Assembly (NCBI GenBank): GCA_900759435.1
Contig: CAAEVD010000206.1
Span: 1 to 13,228, forward strand
Length of the DNA stretch: 13,228 nt
Origin: an uncultured Collinsella sp.
GTDB taxonomy: Bacteria > Actinomycetota > Coriobacteriia > Coriobacteriales > Coriobacteriaceae
Direction of reading: 5' to 3'
Shown: in pieces, positions 1 to 7,770 of the stretch
Position numbering within the stretch: position 1 is the first letter of the stretch
Layout: each line of letters opens with the position of its first letter
Translations under genes and position numbers: made by a program
The notes under the pieces: model-generated
What the model saw: only the letters and a program-made list of their open reading frames with translations
What the model was told of the DNA's origin: nothing
The model's database searches: none

Positions 1-276
1 TACTTCTGCGATTACGTGGACGGGCATTTTGAGGGCGTGTCCTATTCGCGTCCGCAGGGCACGTACATGGTGTTTCTGGACTGCACCGAGTGGTGCCGCG
101 AGCATGGCCGCGATATTCAGTGGCTGCTCGACGAGGGGGCGCGCGTAGGCGTGGGATATCAGGACGGCCGCCCGTTCCACGGGCCCTGCCACATTCGCGT
201 GAATCTGGCGCTGCCGCTTTCGCGCGTAAGGGAAGCGTGCGACCGCCTGGACCGCTACGTTTTTAATGCACGGTAA
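1..276 (+). CDS. C-terminal part of a PatB/MalY-type PLP aminotransferase (partial, 5' end outside window)
   Basis: The reading frame is open from the first base (YFCDYVDGHFEG...) and ends at TAA 274-276, leaving 91 visible residues. The segment SYSRPQGTYMVFLDCTEW, then the stretch with GVGYQDGRPF, then HIRVNLALP followed by an Arg/Leu-rich helix, is the small C-terminal domain of class I/II fold-type I aminotransferases of the PatB/MalY (cystathionine beta-lyase-like) subgroup. The Arg in HIRVNLALP is the usual substrate-carboxylate-binding Arg of the family. The PLP lysine and the rest of the catalytic domain lie upstream, so substrate cannot be judged here; C-S lyase or aminotransferase activity is inferred from family resemblance. 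The gene converges on the PPOX gene at 372-851. Confidence 0.82.
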   Translation, partial: YFCDYVDGHFEGVSYSRPQGTYMVFLDCTEWCREHGRDIQWLLDEGARVGVGYQDGRPFHGPCHIRVNLALPLSRVREACDRLDRYVFNAR

Positions 277-290
277 GTGAGCACTGCATG

Positions 291-324
291 CGGGGTCTTC
301 TGCCAAGTCGGCTGGAAGGCCCCG
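291..324. terminator. Hairpin between convergent genes, putative bidirectional terminator
   Basis: CGGGGTCTTC (291-300) pairs with GAAGGCCCCG (315-324) over ten positions with one G-U pair, and the 14-nt loop can add a small GCC/GGC pairing. It lies 14 nt past the aminotransferase stop and 47 nt past the PPOX stop on the other strand. There is no clear T-run after the stem on the + strand, so terminator function is inferred from position and stem strength. Confidence 0.5.
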
Positions 325-371
325 TGTGGTAAGGCATCTGTAACCATTGGGCGCAGACCTGCTGCGGAGGT

Positions 372-851
372 TTATTTTTCCTGAATCTGCTTGCCGCAAA
401 GATGCTCAATCGAAATCTCGTAGAGTTGGACGCCCTTGATGTCTTTGGCGATTTCCTCCTCGACTTCTTCGGCAGAAGGGTAGTACTTAAGCGCGAGCTG
501 GCGGACTTTGTCCTCGATAAGCGCGGGGGTGTCATTCGCCAGGCGACAGCGGCCAAAGACCACGGTGCTCATAACGTAGGGAGCCCAGTCACCGTCCTGG
601 TACCACTCGTTGCCGTAAACGGTAAAGCAGACCTTGTCATCGCGCTTGAGTGCGTCGACCTTGTGGCCGGCCTTGGCGCCATGGAAATAAATCTTGTCGT
701 GCTCGGCGTCAAAGAAGTAGTTGACGGGAATGGCGTACGGGTAGCCATCGTCGCCGTTGACGGCAAAGACGCCGCGCTTGCAGGTAGCGAGCAGTTCGCG
801 CGCTTCTTCGTCGGTGATGGCGCGCTTCTTTCGACGTAAGGGCCTAAACAT
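372..851 (-). CDS. Pyridoxamine 5'-phosphate oxidase (PPOX) family, NimA-like flavoprotein
   Basis: A 159-residue cytoplasmic protein with the split-barrel FMN-binding pattern of NimA-like PPOX proteins: ITDEEARELL near residues 12-21, YPYAIPVNYFFD at 37-48, IYFHGAKAGHKVDALK at 54-69, VCFTVYG at 74-80 and VVFGRCRL around 97-104. Family members bind flavin or related cofactors, and some reduce nitroimidazoles; the substrate of this one is unknown. I chose the ATG at 849-851, preceded by AGAAAGGAAG on the minus strand. A longer frame reaching 890 would add 13 residues without a comparable ribosome site. It lies 42 nt downstream of the broken sensor kinase on the same strand, so it might be cotranscribed with it. 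Confidence 0.85.
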   Translation of the reverse strand: MFRPLRRKKRAITDEEARELLATCKRGVFAVNGDDGYPYAIPVNYFFDAEHDKIYFHGAKAGHKVDALKRDDKVCFTVYGNEWYQDGDWAPYVMSTVVFGRCRLANDTPALIEDKVRQLALKYYPSAEEVEEEIAKDIKGVQLYEISIEHLCGKQIQEK

Positions 852-893
852 CGTTGGCTTCCTTTCTGGTCGTGCGTGGTGGTTGAGCACAAA

Positions 894-3698
894 CTATAGC
901 GAAACGGATCCGTTTTTCTTGATGCGGGCGAGCATGTTTTTGAGCTTGTTAAAGTCGAGCGGTTTGGACAGATGGGCGTTCATACCGGCGTCGTGTGCCG
1001 CCTTGGCGTCCTCGGCAAAGGCATTGGCGGTGAGCGCGATGATGGGGATATCGGCTGCATCGATCTTCTCGCTCAGACGAATCGCGCGGGTCGCCTCGTA
1101 ACCATCCATTCCCGGCATCATGATGTCCATCAGAATCGCATCGAAGCTGCCGGCGGGACGGCCAACGTATAGGTCGACCGCTTCGTTGCCATCGGCGGCG
1201 CGAGTTACGACAATGCCTTCGCTTTCGAGCAGCGCCTGGGCAATCTCGGCATTCAATTCGTTGTCTTCGGCGAGCAGCACGTTCATGTCGGCGAGCGAGC
1301 AGTCGAGCGCCCTCTCGACCGTATCTGCCCGCGTCTGAGGGTTCTTGTCGATATCGAGCGGAATCTGGACGTTGAACGTACTTCCCACGTCAACCTCACT
1401 CGAAATCTCAATCGTACCGCCCATCAGTTCAATAAGCGACTTGACGATTGGCATGCCCATGCCGGTTCCTTGGAACCTGCTGCGCGCATCGTCGCCTTCT
1501 TGGGCAAACGGCTCATAGATATGCTTTAAAAACTTGGGAGTCATGCCAATGCCGGTATCCGAAACGCTAAAGCAAAAGAGCGCGCGCCCGTTATCGAGTG
1601 GCTTGGTCTTTGAACTAAAGGTGACGGAGCCGCCGTGCTTGTTGTACTTAATGCTGTTGTCTAACAGGTTGATCATGATCTGTCGGATATGGGTGGGACT
1701 GCCGATCATGTATGGCCCCGTGGCGTACGGCAGACTATTGTCCTGCATGGTGATGCCGTTACTGGACGCGCGGAGCTTGCACAGCACCAGCGTATTGTCA
1801 CAGAGCTCTTTGAGGTTAAAAGGCGTATGCTCCAGTGTTAGCTTGCGGTCTTCGATTTTGCCCATCTCGAGGATGTCGTTGATCAGCGAGAGCAGGTGAT
1901 TGGCGGCAACGCGCGCCTTGGCACGGCTCTCGCGGGCGACCTGGATATCGCCTTCCTACAATTCCTCGATCTCGATAAGGCCCAGGATACCGTTGAGCGG
2001 CGTTCGGATGTCGTGGCTCATGCGCGTGAGGAATGCCGTCTTAGCGGCGTTGGCAGCATCGGCTTTTTTGCGCTCGGTTCGAGCGCGTGCGAGCGCCCAG
2101 ATGAGCAGGACGATGCCGACCGACAACATACCGATGAGGGTAGCTGCAACGGCGGCACGGTTGCGATAAAGGAATTGAAGCGTGTTTGATTCCTGGGCCG
2201 TGTACGACATGGAGGAGTAATTGCTTGCGGAGAGCGATTCTCCGGCATTGATGATGCCCTTGTTGATGATTCCCAGCAGCTCGGGCTTTCCGCGCGAAAT
2301 CCAGCACGAGAGCTCACAGGTGTCAGGGAGCTCGACCGTCTCGTAGCCTTCGAGATCATGACGATCGCCGATGGTTTTTATGCGTGAGCTGGGAGCGACG
2401 ATGCAGTGCGCCGTTCCCTTCCTGAGGGCGTCGAACGCTTCATCGTCGGATTGGTATTCGGTCACGGTCGCTGTGGGGAACAGACTTTCAAGTACATTTT
2501 GGTTGACAAACGATGATTTGGTGCAGGCGATGTTCTGAAGGTCTTTGTTCAGATTGCCGTCGGTGTGGATGGCGGTGAGGGACACGGTCCCCAACGATAC
2601 CGACTGCACAACGCCTGATTGCTCGGCAAACCAGTAATCTCGGTATACCGGCAGCGCAACGTCTATGCTTCCCTTTGACAGGGCCTTTGACATCATCTTG
2701 TAGCTATCAAAGGGGACGGTTTTGACCGTAATGCCAAATTTATCGTGCAGCGTCGTCGCAAGCGATGCGAGCGAGCCTTCCATTTCGCCGTTTTCGTCTT
2801 CGTTGCAGTAGGGGAGTTTGCCCGTAATGTAGCCGAGCGTGATGGTGTTGCCATTTGCTTTGAGCCAGGAACGTTCGGGGCCGTTGAGCGATGATGAACC
2901 GCTGTTTTGGGCCGAGTAGTTAGATTTGACTTCGTCGATATAGCGTGGGTTGACGCGGGCGATTGCCGACATGGCGGCATTGATGTCGTCCATCAGGTCG
3001 GGGCGGCTTTTGGGGACGGTAAAATAGTAGTCGCTCGAACCAATGTAGAACATGGGGGAGGCGCTGGGCGACGAGGTCGTGTCGTTCATGATGATGGCAT
3101 CGACCTCGTTGTTTGCGAGCGCGTCAAAGAGGGCACTGCCAGTGTCGATTTCTTTATAGGTGCAGGTAATGCCTTCGTTGGCGAGCCACTGCTGGCCAAC
3201 GAAGGTTTGCATGACGCCGGAGTTGCAACCGATAGTGAGACCCTGGAGCGCTTGGGGGTCACCCTTGGCCAGATCGTCGCGATCGGGCTTGGCGTAGATG
3301 TAGTAGCGCTCGGTGCCCTCGGGGTTCGAGGAAAAGAGCAGCTTTTGGGCGCGTTCCTCGGAGTAGGAGATGTTGGGCATGAGGTCGATTTCGCCTGCCT
3401 CGAGCATGTCCATAAGCTCGGTGAAGGTGCCGGAGACGTATTCGTACCGCCAGCCGGGCGTGTAGTACGACAGGGTCTGGAGGCACTCGTAACCCCATCC
3501 CGAGAGACGCTCGCCGGGGGTGCCGTCCTGGAAGCCCTCGTTGTTGACGAGCCAACCAACGCGGACCGTCTTGACTGGCTGGCTAGAGTCAGCGGCAAAA
3601 GCCTGGACAGGCGCGATAGAACTCAGCACGGCAAGCGCGGCGAGCACAATGGCCAGGGCGCGACATATAACTGAACGAAGGACAGTGGCAGCTCTCAC
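894..3698 (-). pseudogene. EvgS/BvgS-like hybrid sensor histidine kinase interrupted by one in-frame TAG
   Basis: Read through a single TAG at 1956-1958, one frame encodes about 933 residues. Order: signal peptide (ending near AFAADSS), two SBP_bac_3-type periplasmic domains (about 43-265 and 283-500; the first begins VRVGWLVNNEGF, the second ITLGYITGKLPYC), one TM helix (about 510-535), HisKA with MSHDIRTPLNG (His codon 2013-2015), HATPase_c (N box INLLDNSIKYNKHGG, G boxes DTGIGM and GTGMGM), then a REC domain (LLAEDNELN, phosphoacceptor Asp codon 1125-1127, ALTANAF, LSKP). There is no Hpt domain. The start is probably GTG 3696-3698, because AGGA (3705-3708) is 6 nt upstream of it; a TTG at 3702-3704 abuts that site. 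The family senses a periplasmic ligand and passes phosphate to REC. The stop falls 19 codons after the His, removing the second DHp helix, ATPase and REC. The downstream half has an ATG at 1863-1865 but no visible ribosome site. The frame is otherwise intact, so the break is recent, an assembly error, or read through. Confidence 0.85.
1956..1958 (-). other. Premature TAG codon inside the kinase gene
   Basis: Codons run ...ATC GAG ATC GAG GAA TTG TAG GAA GGC GAT ATC CAG..., with no shift in frame on either side. The residues after it (EGDIQVARESRAKARV, then AANHLLSLINDILEMGK) continue the second helix of a normal HisKA domain. A one-base change from CAG, GAG or AAG would explain it. Confidence 0.9.
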
Positions 3699-3790
3699 AT
3701 GCAATCCTAACGAATCGAGACATTACCGCATAAGGATACCAGCTCAGCCCGCCCAGTCGGCAGCTGCACCGCTAAACGCTCCCGCCCGGC

Positions 3791-3874
3791 AGTCATTGGG
3801 GACGTTCTTAAACGACTAGTCATCGGGGACGTTCTTGTTTGACTAGTCATTTAAGAACGTCCCCAATGACTAGT
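3791..3874. repeat. REP-like nested palindromic repeat (three units built on GGGGACGTTCTT and GACTAGTC)
   Basis: Units at 3791-3823 and 3815-3850 are direct copies of AGTCAT(T/C)GGGGACGTTCTT followed by GACTAGTCAT. A third at 3841-3874 is inverted (AAGAACGTCCCCAATGACTAGT in two parts). The first and third can pair over TCATTGGGGACGTTCTTAAA (3793-3812) and its exact complement (3853-3872). The 8-bp palindrome GACTAGTC occurs at 3814-3821 and 3841-3848, with GACTAGTT at 3868-3875. The repeat lies between divergent genes (kinase and K+ channel), so it cannot be a terminator for either. It resembles REP/BIME-type extragenic palindromes; no RAYT transposase gene is in the window. Confidence 0.8.
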
Positions 3875-3943
3875 TCCGTTTGCGGGGGAGGCGTGGGACA
3901 ATACCGAGCGAACGTGATTGGGCGTCTGGGAAAAGGGGTCGCG

Positions 3944-4369
3944 ATGAAAAAGCTCAAGACGCTTGCTGACGTGTTACGCCAGGCGGGCTTCGTGCGCATT
4001 ACGGAGCTGTTCCTCGTCTTTTACCTGCTGTGCTCGACGGCCGTCTGGTTGTCCGAGCCTACGACCCTCACGTTTGGCGATGGGCTCTGGTTTAGCTTTG
4101 AGACGGTCTCGACGATCGGCTTTGGCGACATCCCGGCCGAGACACCGGTTGCCCGCGCTATTACCGTCGTCTTGAGCGTCATCAGCATCTTCTACATCGC
4201 CATGCTCACGGGCGTGGCGGTGAACTACTGCAATACGCTTATCAAGATGCGTCAAAAGGACACCATGGCTCGTTTTATGGACGATCTTGAGCATTTGGAA
4301 GAGCTCGATCGTGACGAGCTCGCCGATCTGTCACGCCGCGTGCGCGAGTATCGTCGACGCCAGCGCTAA
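3944..4369 (+). CDS. Small two-TM potassium channel (Ion_trans_2 pore protein)
   Basis: A 141-residue inner-membrane protein. TM1 is about residues 19-37 (TELFLVFYLLCSTAVWLS), followed by a pore helix and the K+ selectivity filter TVSTIGFGD at 54-62, then TM2 at about 71-95. The short cytoplasmic tail (101-141) is highly charged, acidic then Arg-rich, and probably helical; there is no RCK/TrkA-N domain, so gating is unknown. Family members form tetrameric K+ channels. Start is ATG 3944 with AAAAGGGG at 3931-3938; a TTG upstream at 3839 would begin inside the palindromic repeat and is unlikely. The LOG-family gene follows after 34 nt and is likely cotranscribed. Confidence 0.88.
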   Translation: MKKLKTLADVLRQAGFVRITELFLVFYLLCSTAVWLSEPTTLTFGDGLWFSFETVSTIGFGDIPAETPVARAITVVLSVISIFYIAMLTGVAVNYCNTLIKMRQKDTMARFMDDLEHLEELDRDELADLSRRVREYRRRQR

Positions 4370-4403
4370 GACGAACGTCGTGCGCCACAACAGGGGGACA
4401 AAT

Positions 4404-4937
4404 ATGAACATCACCGTGTACCTGGGTGCCAACACTGGCAATGACCCGGCATTTCTGCCCGCGGTACAGGAGCTGGGCAACTGGATTGGCGCCAACGGAC
4501 ACGCGCTGGTATACGGCGGGTCCAAATCGGGCCTGATGGGCGCGCTCGCCGATAGCGTGCTCGATGCCGGCGGACACGTGACGGGTGTTGAGCCGAGCTT
4601 TTTTATCGAGGCCGAGTTTCAACATGACGGCATCGACGACCTTATCGTGACGAGCGATATGGCCGAGCGCAAAGCCAAGATGATTGAGCTCGGCGATGTG
4701 TTCATCGCCTTTCCCGGCGGGACGGGCACGCTCGAGGAGATTGCCGAGGTCATGTCCGCTGTGTCGTTGGGGCACCTGAGTGCTCCGTGCATCCTGTATA
4801 ACCTGGACGGTTACTACAACGACCTCAAGGCGCTGCTCGGGCACATGATTGATAAGGGCCTATCGAGCCCGCAGCGCCAGCAAGGTATCTACTTTGCCGA
4901 CGATTTGCGCGAGATTGCCTCGATTATCAACGGATAA
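4404..4937 (+). CDS. LOG family protein (TIGR00730-type nucleoside monophosphate phosphoribohydrolase)
   Basis: A 177-residue Rossmann-like protein, about the usual length for LOG proteins. The family signature PGGTGTLEE is at residues 104-112 and the preceding motif MAERKAKM at 86-93; together these form the nucleotide-binding and catalytic site. The N-terminus VYLGANTG stands where most members have a CGS-type loop, and YGGSKSGLMG (37-46) is the second phosphate loop. Members hydrolyse AMP or cytokinin-type riboside monophosphates to base plus ribose 5-phosphate; older annotations call them lysine decarboxylases in error. Start ATG 4404 has AGGGGG at 4392-4397. It lies 34 nt behind the K+ channel gene, probably one transcript. 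Confidence 0.88.
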   Translation: MNITVYLGANTGNDPAFLPAVQELGNWIGANGHALVYGGSKSGLMGALADSVLDAGGHVTGVEPSFFIEAEFQHDGIDDLIVTSDMAERKAKMIELGDVFIAFPGGTGTLEEIAEVMSAVSLGHLSAPCILYNLDGYYNDLKALLGHMIDKGLSSPQRQQGIYFADDLREIASIING

Positions 4938-4968
4938 GTCTTGAGCTTGCCCCACTATGGCTCCCAAT

Positions 4969-4986
4969 GGTGCCGTTCGCGGCGCA
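4969..4986 (+). terminator. Weak hairpin after the LOG gene
   Basis: GCCG (4972-4975), loop TTCG and CGGC (4980-4983) form a small stem, extendable by one G-U and one G-C pair. There is no T-run. It sits about 35 nt past the stop and before the candidate promoter of the next gene; terminator function is only suggested by position. Confidence 0.25.
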
Positions 4987-5017
4987 GACGGTTGGCTCGT
5001 TCGGGCAACGCTCACTC

Positions 5018-5023
5018 TACAAT
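5018..5023 (+). promoter_or_regulatory. Candidate -10 box for the ClC gene
   Basis: TACAAT lies 39 nt upstream of the ClC start in an otherwise GC-rich gap of 125 bp. The best -35 match, TTGGCT at 4992-4997, is 20 nt away, which is longer than usual. Weak evidence. Confidence 0.33.
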
Positions 5024-5062
5024 AAAACGTAACTATGTCGACTTTGACCGCGGGAGGACCCG

Positions 5063-6352
5063 ATGGATAACCTTGCCAAACCCAAAAACCGCGCGCTGTT
5101 TTTACTTAGCGTTGCCGTGACCGGTGCGTTCGCAGGTGCCGCGGTCTGGCTGTTCTTTTTTGCGATGGAGCACGGTATCGACTATCTATGGACCGAGATT
5201 CCGCACGCGCTGGGCGTCTCTTCGCCCGAGCTTGCCAGCGGCCCGTTTGGCTTTTTGCCGTACCCGTTTTTTGTCTGCCTGCTGGGCGGCCTGTTAATCG
5301 GTCTGTACGAAAAGATGACAGGCACCAAGACCGATGACCTCAACCAGGTGATGGCTAAGGTTAAGCAAGACGGGCGCTACCCGTACGACAACCTGGGCAA
5401 GCTTTCGCTCGCGGCATTGCTGCCGCTGCTGTTTGGCGGAAGCATTGGACCGGAGGCCGGCCTGACCGGCGTTATCGCGGGTCTGTGCAGCTGGGTCGGC
5501 GACCGCATGCGTCGCTTTGGCGCCGAGTTTAGGGAGCTCACGCTGCTGGGTACCCAGGCTGCCCTGACGGCGCTCTTTACTGCGCCCGTCTTTGGCTTTG
5601 TGGCGCCGCTTGCCGGTAGTGCCGACGGCGACGAGGGCTCCGCGTCCGGCGAGATCACCATCAAGCTGCCCAAGGCGCAAAAGACGGTGGTCTACGGTAT
5701 TGCGATTGCCGGCGGTCTGGGTGCCTACCTGCTGCTTGGCCAGCTTGTGGGCGGCGGCATGGGCATGCCCAGGTTCGAGTCCGCCGAGGTGGGCAACCTA
5801 GAGCTTACCTGGCTCGTCCCTCTGTCGTTGATCGGAACAATCTGCGGCTGGCTGTACTTTGTCTCTGAGCACGCGAGCGAAGCGCTTGCCCATGCAATAG
5901 GGGAGCGTCCTGTCGTCAAGGCCATGCTAGCCGGTCTGGCGCTCGCCATCTGCGGCACGGTCCTGCCCTACACCATGTTTGCCGGCGAGACCCAGGCCGA
6001 CGTGCTCATGGAAACCTACTTGACCATTCCCGCCGGCGTGCTTATCGCGACCGGTCTGGTCAAGGCCATGCTGACCCCCGCCCTCATCAACCTTGGTTGG
6101 CGCGGCGGTCACTTCTTCCCGGTTATCTTCTCGGGCGTAAGCCTGGGCTACGGACTGGCCATCCTCACCGGCGCCGATCCGGTCTTTTGCGTCGCCGTCT
6201 GCACGGCATCGACGATGGGCGCCGTCATGCGCCAACCCGTTATGGTCGTGGGCTTGTTGCTCATGTGCTTCCCGCTCAAAGGCATCGTCTGTATGATCAT
6301 CGCCGCCGTCATCGCCGCCGGCATTCCGCTGCCCAAGTCGCTGCGCAAGTAG
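5063..6352 (+). CDS. ClC-type anion channel/transporter, YfeO-like subgroup
   Basis: A 429-residue polytopic membrane protein with the ClC layout. The second conserved motif reads GGSIGPEAG (125-133), and the third reads RGGHFFPVIFSG (347-358). Both resemble E. coli YfeO (GGVSLGPEHP and RGGRIFPAVFVG, recalled from memory) more than ClC-ec1. The classical first motif GSGIP is not visible, and the position of the ClC-ec1 gating Glu (GREGP) is Ile, with the Glu instead after the Pro. Canonical Cl-/H+ exchange therefore cannot be assumed. Start ATG 5063 has a strong ribosome site GGGAGGA at 5052-5058. The gene is preceded by its own possible promoter and converges on the EamA transporter. Ion specificity is unknown; chloride is a family default. 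Confidence 0.85.
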   Translation: MDNLAKPKNRALFLLSVAVTGAFAGAAVWLFFFAMEHGIDYLWTEIPHALGVSSPELASGPFGFLPYPFFVCLLGGLLIGLYEKMTGTKTDDLNQVMAKVKQDGRYPYDNLGKLSLAALLPLLFGGSIGPEAGLTGVIAGLCSWVGDRMRRFGAEFRELTLLGTQAALTALFTAPVFGFVAPLAGSADGDEGSASGEITIKLPKAQKTVVYGIAIAGGLGAYLLLGQLVGGGMGMPRFESAEVGNLELTWLVPLSLIGTICGWLYFVSEHASEALAHAIGERPVVKAMLAGLALAICGTVLPYTMFAGETQADVLMETYLTIPAGVLIATGLVKAMLTPALINLGWRGGHFFPVIFSGVSLGYGLAILTGADPVFCVAVCTASTMGAVMRQPVMVVGLLLMCFPLKGIVCMIIAAVIAAGIPLPKSLRK

Positions 6353-6414
6353 CACGGTGGCGCACGGTCGATACAAGCACCCTAGGCCCGGTGTGGCGCT
6401 GTGTCATGGATTTG

Positions 6415-6435
6415 CGAGCGCCTAGATCTCGCTCG
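6415..6435. terminator. Small hairpin between convergent ClC and EamA genes
   Basis: CGAGCG (6415-6420) and CGCTCG (6430-6435) form a 6-bp stem with a 9-nt loop in the 92-bp gap between two convergent stop codons. No T-run on either side. Position fits a shared terminator, but the stem is short. Confidence 0.3.
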
Positions 6436-6444
6436 GAATCGGCG

Positions 6445-7320
6445 CTATTTCCAAACCGCGAGCGCGGCGGTGCCCAGTACGATGAGGGCGAGACCGATAG
6501 CGCTGCGTCGCGAGACTTTTTCGTTGAATGCCAGGCGCGCAAATAGTACCGATACGACAATCGATAGTTTGTCGATCTGCACCACGACGCTCACCTGGCC
6601 TGTGGCGATGGCGTAGTAGTATAGCAGCCACGATGCGCCAGTCGCAATGCCCGATGCCGCGAGAAATACGAGTTCATAGCGGTCTACGTGCACGGCTTGG
6701 CCCATCTTGCCTTTAGCTGCCACGATTGCCCATGCCATAACCAGTACCACACAGGTACGGATTGCCGTGGCCAGGCTGGATTCGACGCCTTCGATGCCAG
6801 CCTTGGCAAGGATGGACGTGAGCGCCGCGAACACGGCGGCGCCGAGGGCGTAAGCGAGCCAGGTCCGGTCTTGCTGCTGCTCGGGTCCGGCAGACTGCTT
6901 CTTCTCGATCATTAAAAACGTGCCGAGGGTGATGACAGCGGTTCCCACGAGCTTAACCGCAAGGTTGCTCGTCTCGCCAAAAAGTACGATGGCGATCAGT
7001 GCGGCGAGTACGGTGCTCATCTTGTCGACCGGTACGACCTTATTGACGTCTCCGATGCCCAACGCCTTAAAGTAACAGATCCACGAAGCACCGGTAGCGA
7101 GTCCCGAGAGGACGAGAAAGAGCCAGGATCTGGGTTCGATGCTGCCGATGGTTCCAATGGATCCAGAAATGCCCGCCATTGCCCAGGCGAAAACGAGCAC
7201 CACGCAGGTGCGAATGGCCGTCGCGACATCGGAGTCGGTCTGCTTGATGCCGCATTTGGCCAGGATAGATGTGATGCCGGCAAAGAAAGCCGACACAAAT
7301 GCTGCTGCGACCCACGACAC
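6445..7320 (-). CDS. DMT superfamily transporter with two EamA repeats
   Basis: A 291-residue protein with about ten hydrophobic segments, the standard size for EamA transporters. The two halves are clear copies offset by 151 residues: TSILAKCGI (17-25) and TSILAKAGI (168-176); ATAIRTCVVLV (33-43) and the same string at 184-194; LSGLATGASW (71-80) and ASGIATGASW (222-231). A polar linker (KKQSAGPEQQQDR, about 140-152) separates them. EamA proteins usually export metabolites or amino acids at the inner membrane; the substrate is not predictable. The start is GTG 7318-7320; GGGGAGG lies 10 nt upstream. It is transcribed away from a 450-bp gap holding an inverted-repeat element. Confidence 0.87.
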   Translation of the reverse strand: MSWVAAAFVSAFFAGITSILAKCGIKQTDSDVATAIRTCVVLVFAWAMAGISGSIGTIGSIEPRSWLFLVLSGLATGASWICYFKALGIGDVNKVVPVDKMSTVLAALIAIVLFGETSNLAVKLVGTAVITLGTFLMIEKKQSAGPEQQQDRTWLAYALGAAVFAALTSILAKAGIEGVESSLATAIRTCVVLVMAWAIVAAKGKMGQAVHVDRYELVFLAASGIATGASWLLYYYAIATGQVSVVVQIDKLSIVVSVLFARLAFNEKVSRRSAIGLALIVLGTAALAVWK

Positions 7321-7457
7321 GGGTGAAATGCCTCCCCAAAGAACGACCGCGCCAGATTTACGGCGCTCGTCCGATGATACCGTCCCGCCATGAAGCTTTG
7401 ATATCGCTGTGGTGAGACAGGGGCCATAGTTCGAGAGGGCATTTGGTTAAGGCTCGA

Positions 7458-7643
7458 ATCGAAGGTGAATGGTTTTCCGCGAAGTGAACGAGTAAATCTG
7501 GACCCCTGGAACATGCACACTTTTTTCGAACAAAACTGCAGGATTCTTAGACAAAAACCGCAGGAATTGAGTCCTTAAAAATGTCGATGCTACAGGGCAC
7601 TGTTTTTACTCGTTCACTTCTCGGAAAAGTATTCACCTTCGAT
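7458..7643. repeat. MITE-like element: 39-bp terminal inverted repeats with diverged inner arms and internal direct repeats
   Basis: The outer arms are 7458-7496 and 7605-7643. Read outward on the complement, both give TTTACTCGTTCACTTC, CGGAAAA and ATTCACCTTCGAT in register; I count three mismatches in 39 positions and no gap. Weaker ungapped similarity continues inward to about 7524 and 7577. The centre holds two partial direct repeats starting AAAC(T/C)GCAGGA at 7533 and 7555. Overall length is 186 bp with no transposase frame. It could be a non-autonomous mobile element or a long-range hairpin in a transcript. Confidence 0.72.
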
Positions 7644-7728
7644 ATGCTGACGGTGTCTTTTTGGTTGCCAAGAACTAGACGGCCTGCTGTGAGGGGCGGT
7701 GGTGACGCTATGCCGCCTTGTTTCATTG

Positions 7729-7761
7729 AAAAAATAAGCGGGGTACCACCTAAGCTTTTTT
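7729..7761 (-). terminator. Putative terminator of the gntR-ABC operon, possibly bidirectional
   Basis: On the minus strand, about 10 nt past the permease stop, a run of A's is followed by AAGC, a 14-nt middle (with GG/CC potential) and GCTTATTTTTT. The 4-bp core stem is extended imperfectly by the flanking A/T runs, so it would also work on the plus strand. Stem is weak but the T-run and location fit. Confidence 0.42.
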
Positions 7762-7770
7762 AGCTGTCGA

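Larger units (their letters stand above)
7321..7770. other. 450-bp gene-free stretch between EamA and ABC permease genes
   Basis: Contains, from left to right: the EamA ribosome site and 5' leader (7321-7457), in which I see no recognisable riboswitch or clear promoter; a MITE-like inverted-repeat element (7458-7643); a GC hairpin GGCGG/CCGCC (7695-7699 with 7713-7717); and a terminator-like AT-flanked stem (7729-7761). Base composition is more AT-rich than neighbouring genes, and no open frame with a ribosome site is present. Confidence 0.6.

Noticed and set aside
336..346. ATCTGTAAC near 338 resembling the core of the 40-bp-grid array
   Set aside because: A single 9-bp match without a partner arm at the expected spacing; likely chance.
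894..1865. Treating the downstream half of the kinase as an independent soluble kinase-regulator gene
   Set aside because: The ATG at 1863-1865 has no ribosome site and the product would begin inside the DHp domain; same frame as the upstream half with only one stop between.
7729..7762. GGTGGTACC on the minus strand resembling a T-box riboswitch motif upstream of the EamA gene
   Set aside because: The required stem I and specifier region would lie inside the permease coding sequence, and the following bases do not complete the T-box antiterminator. The site fits better as an operon terminator.
7581..7763. Short + strand frame of 60 codons starting MSMLQGTVFTRSL
   Set aside because: No ribosome site before the ATG; the frame starts inside the inverted-repeat arm and its similarity to the frame on the other arm is explained by the DNA repeat.
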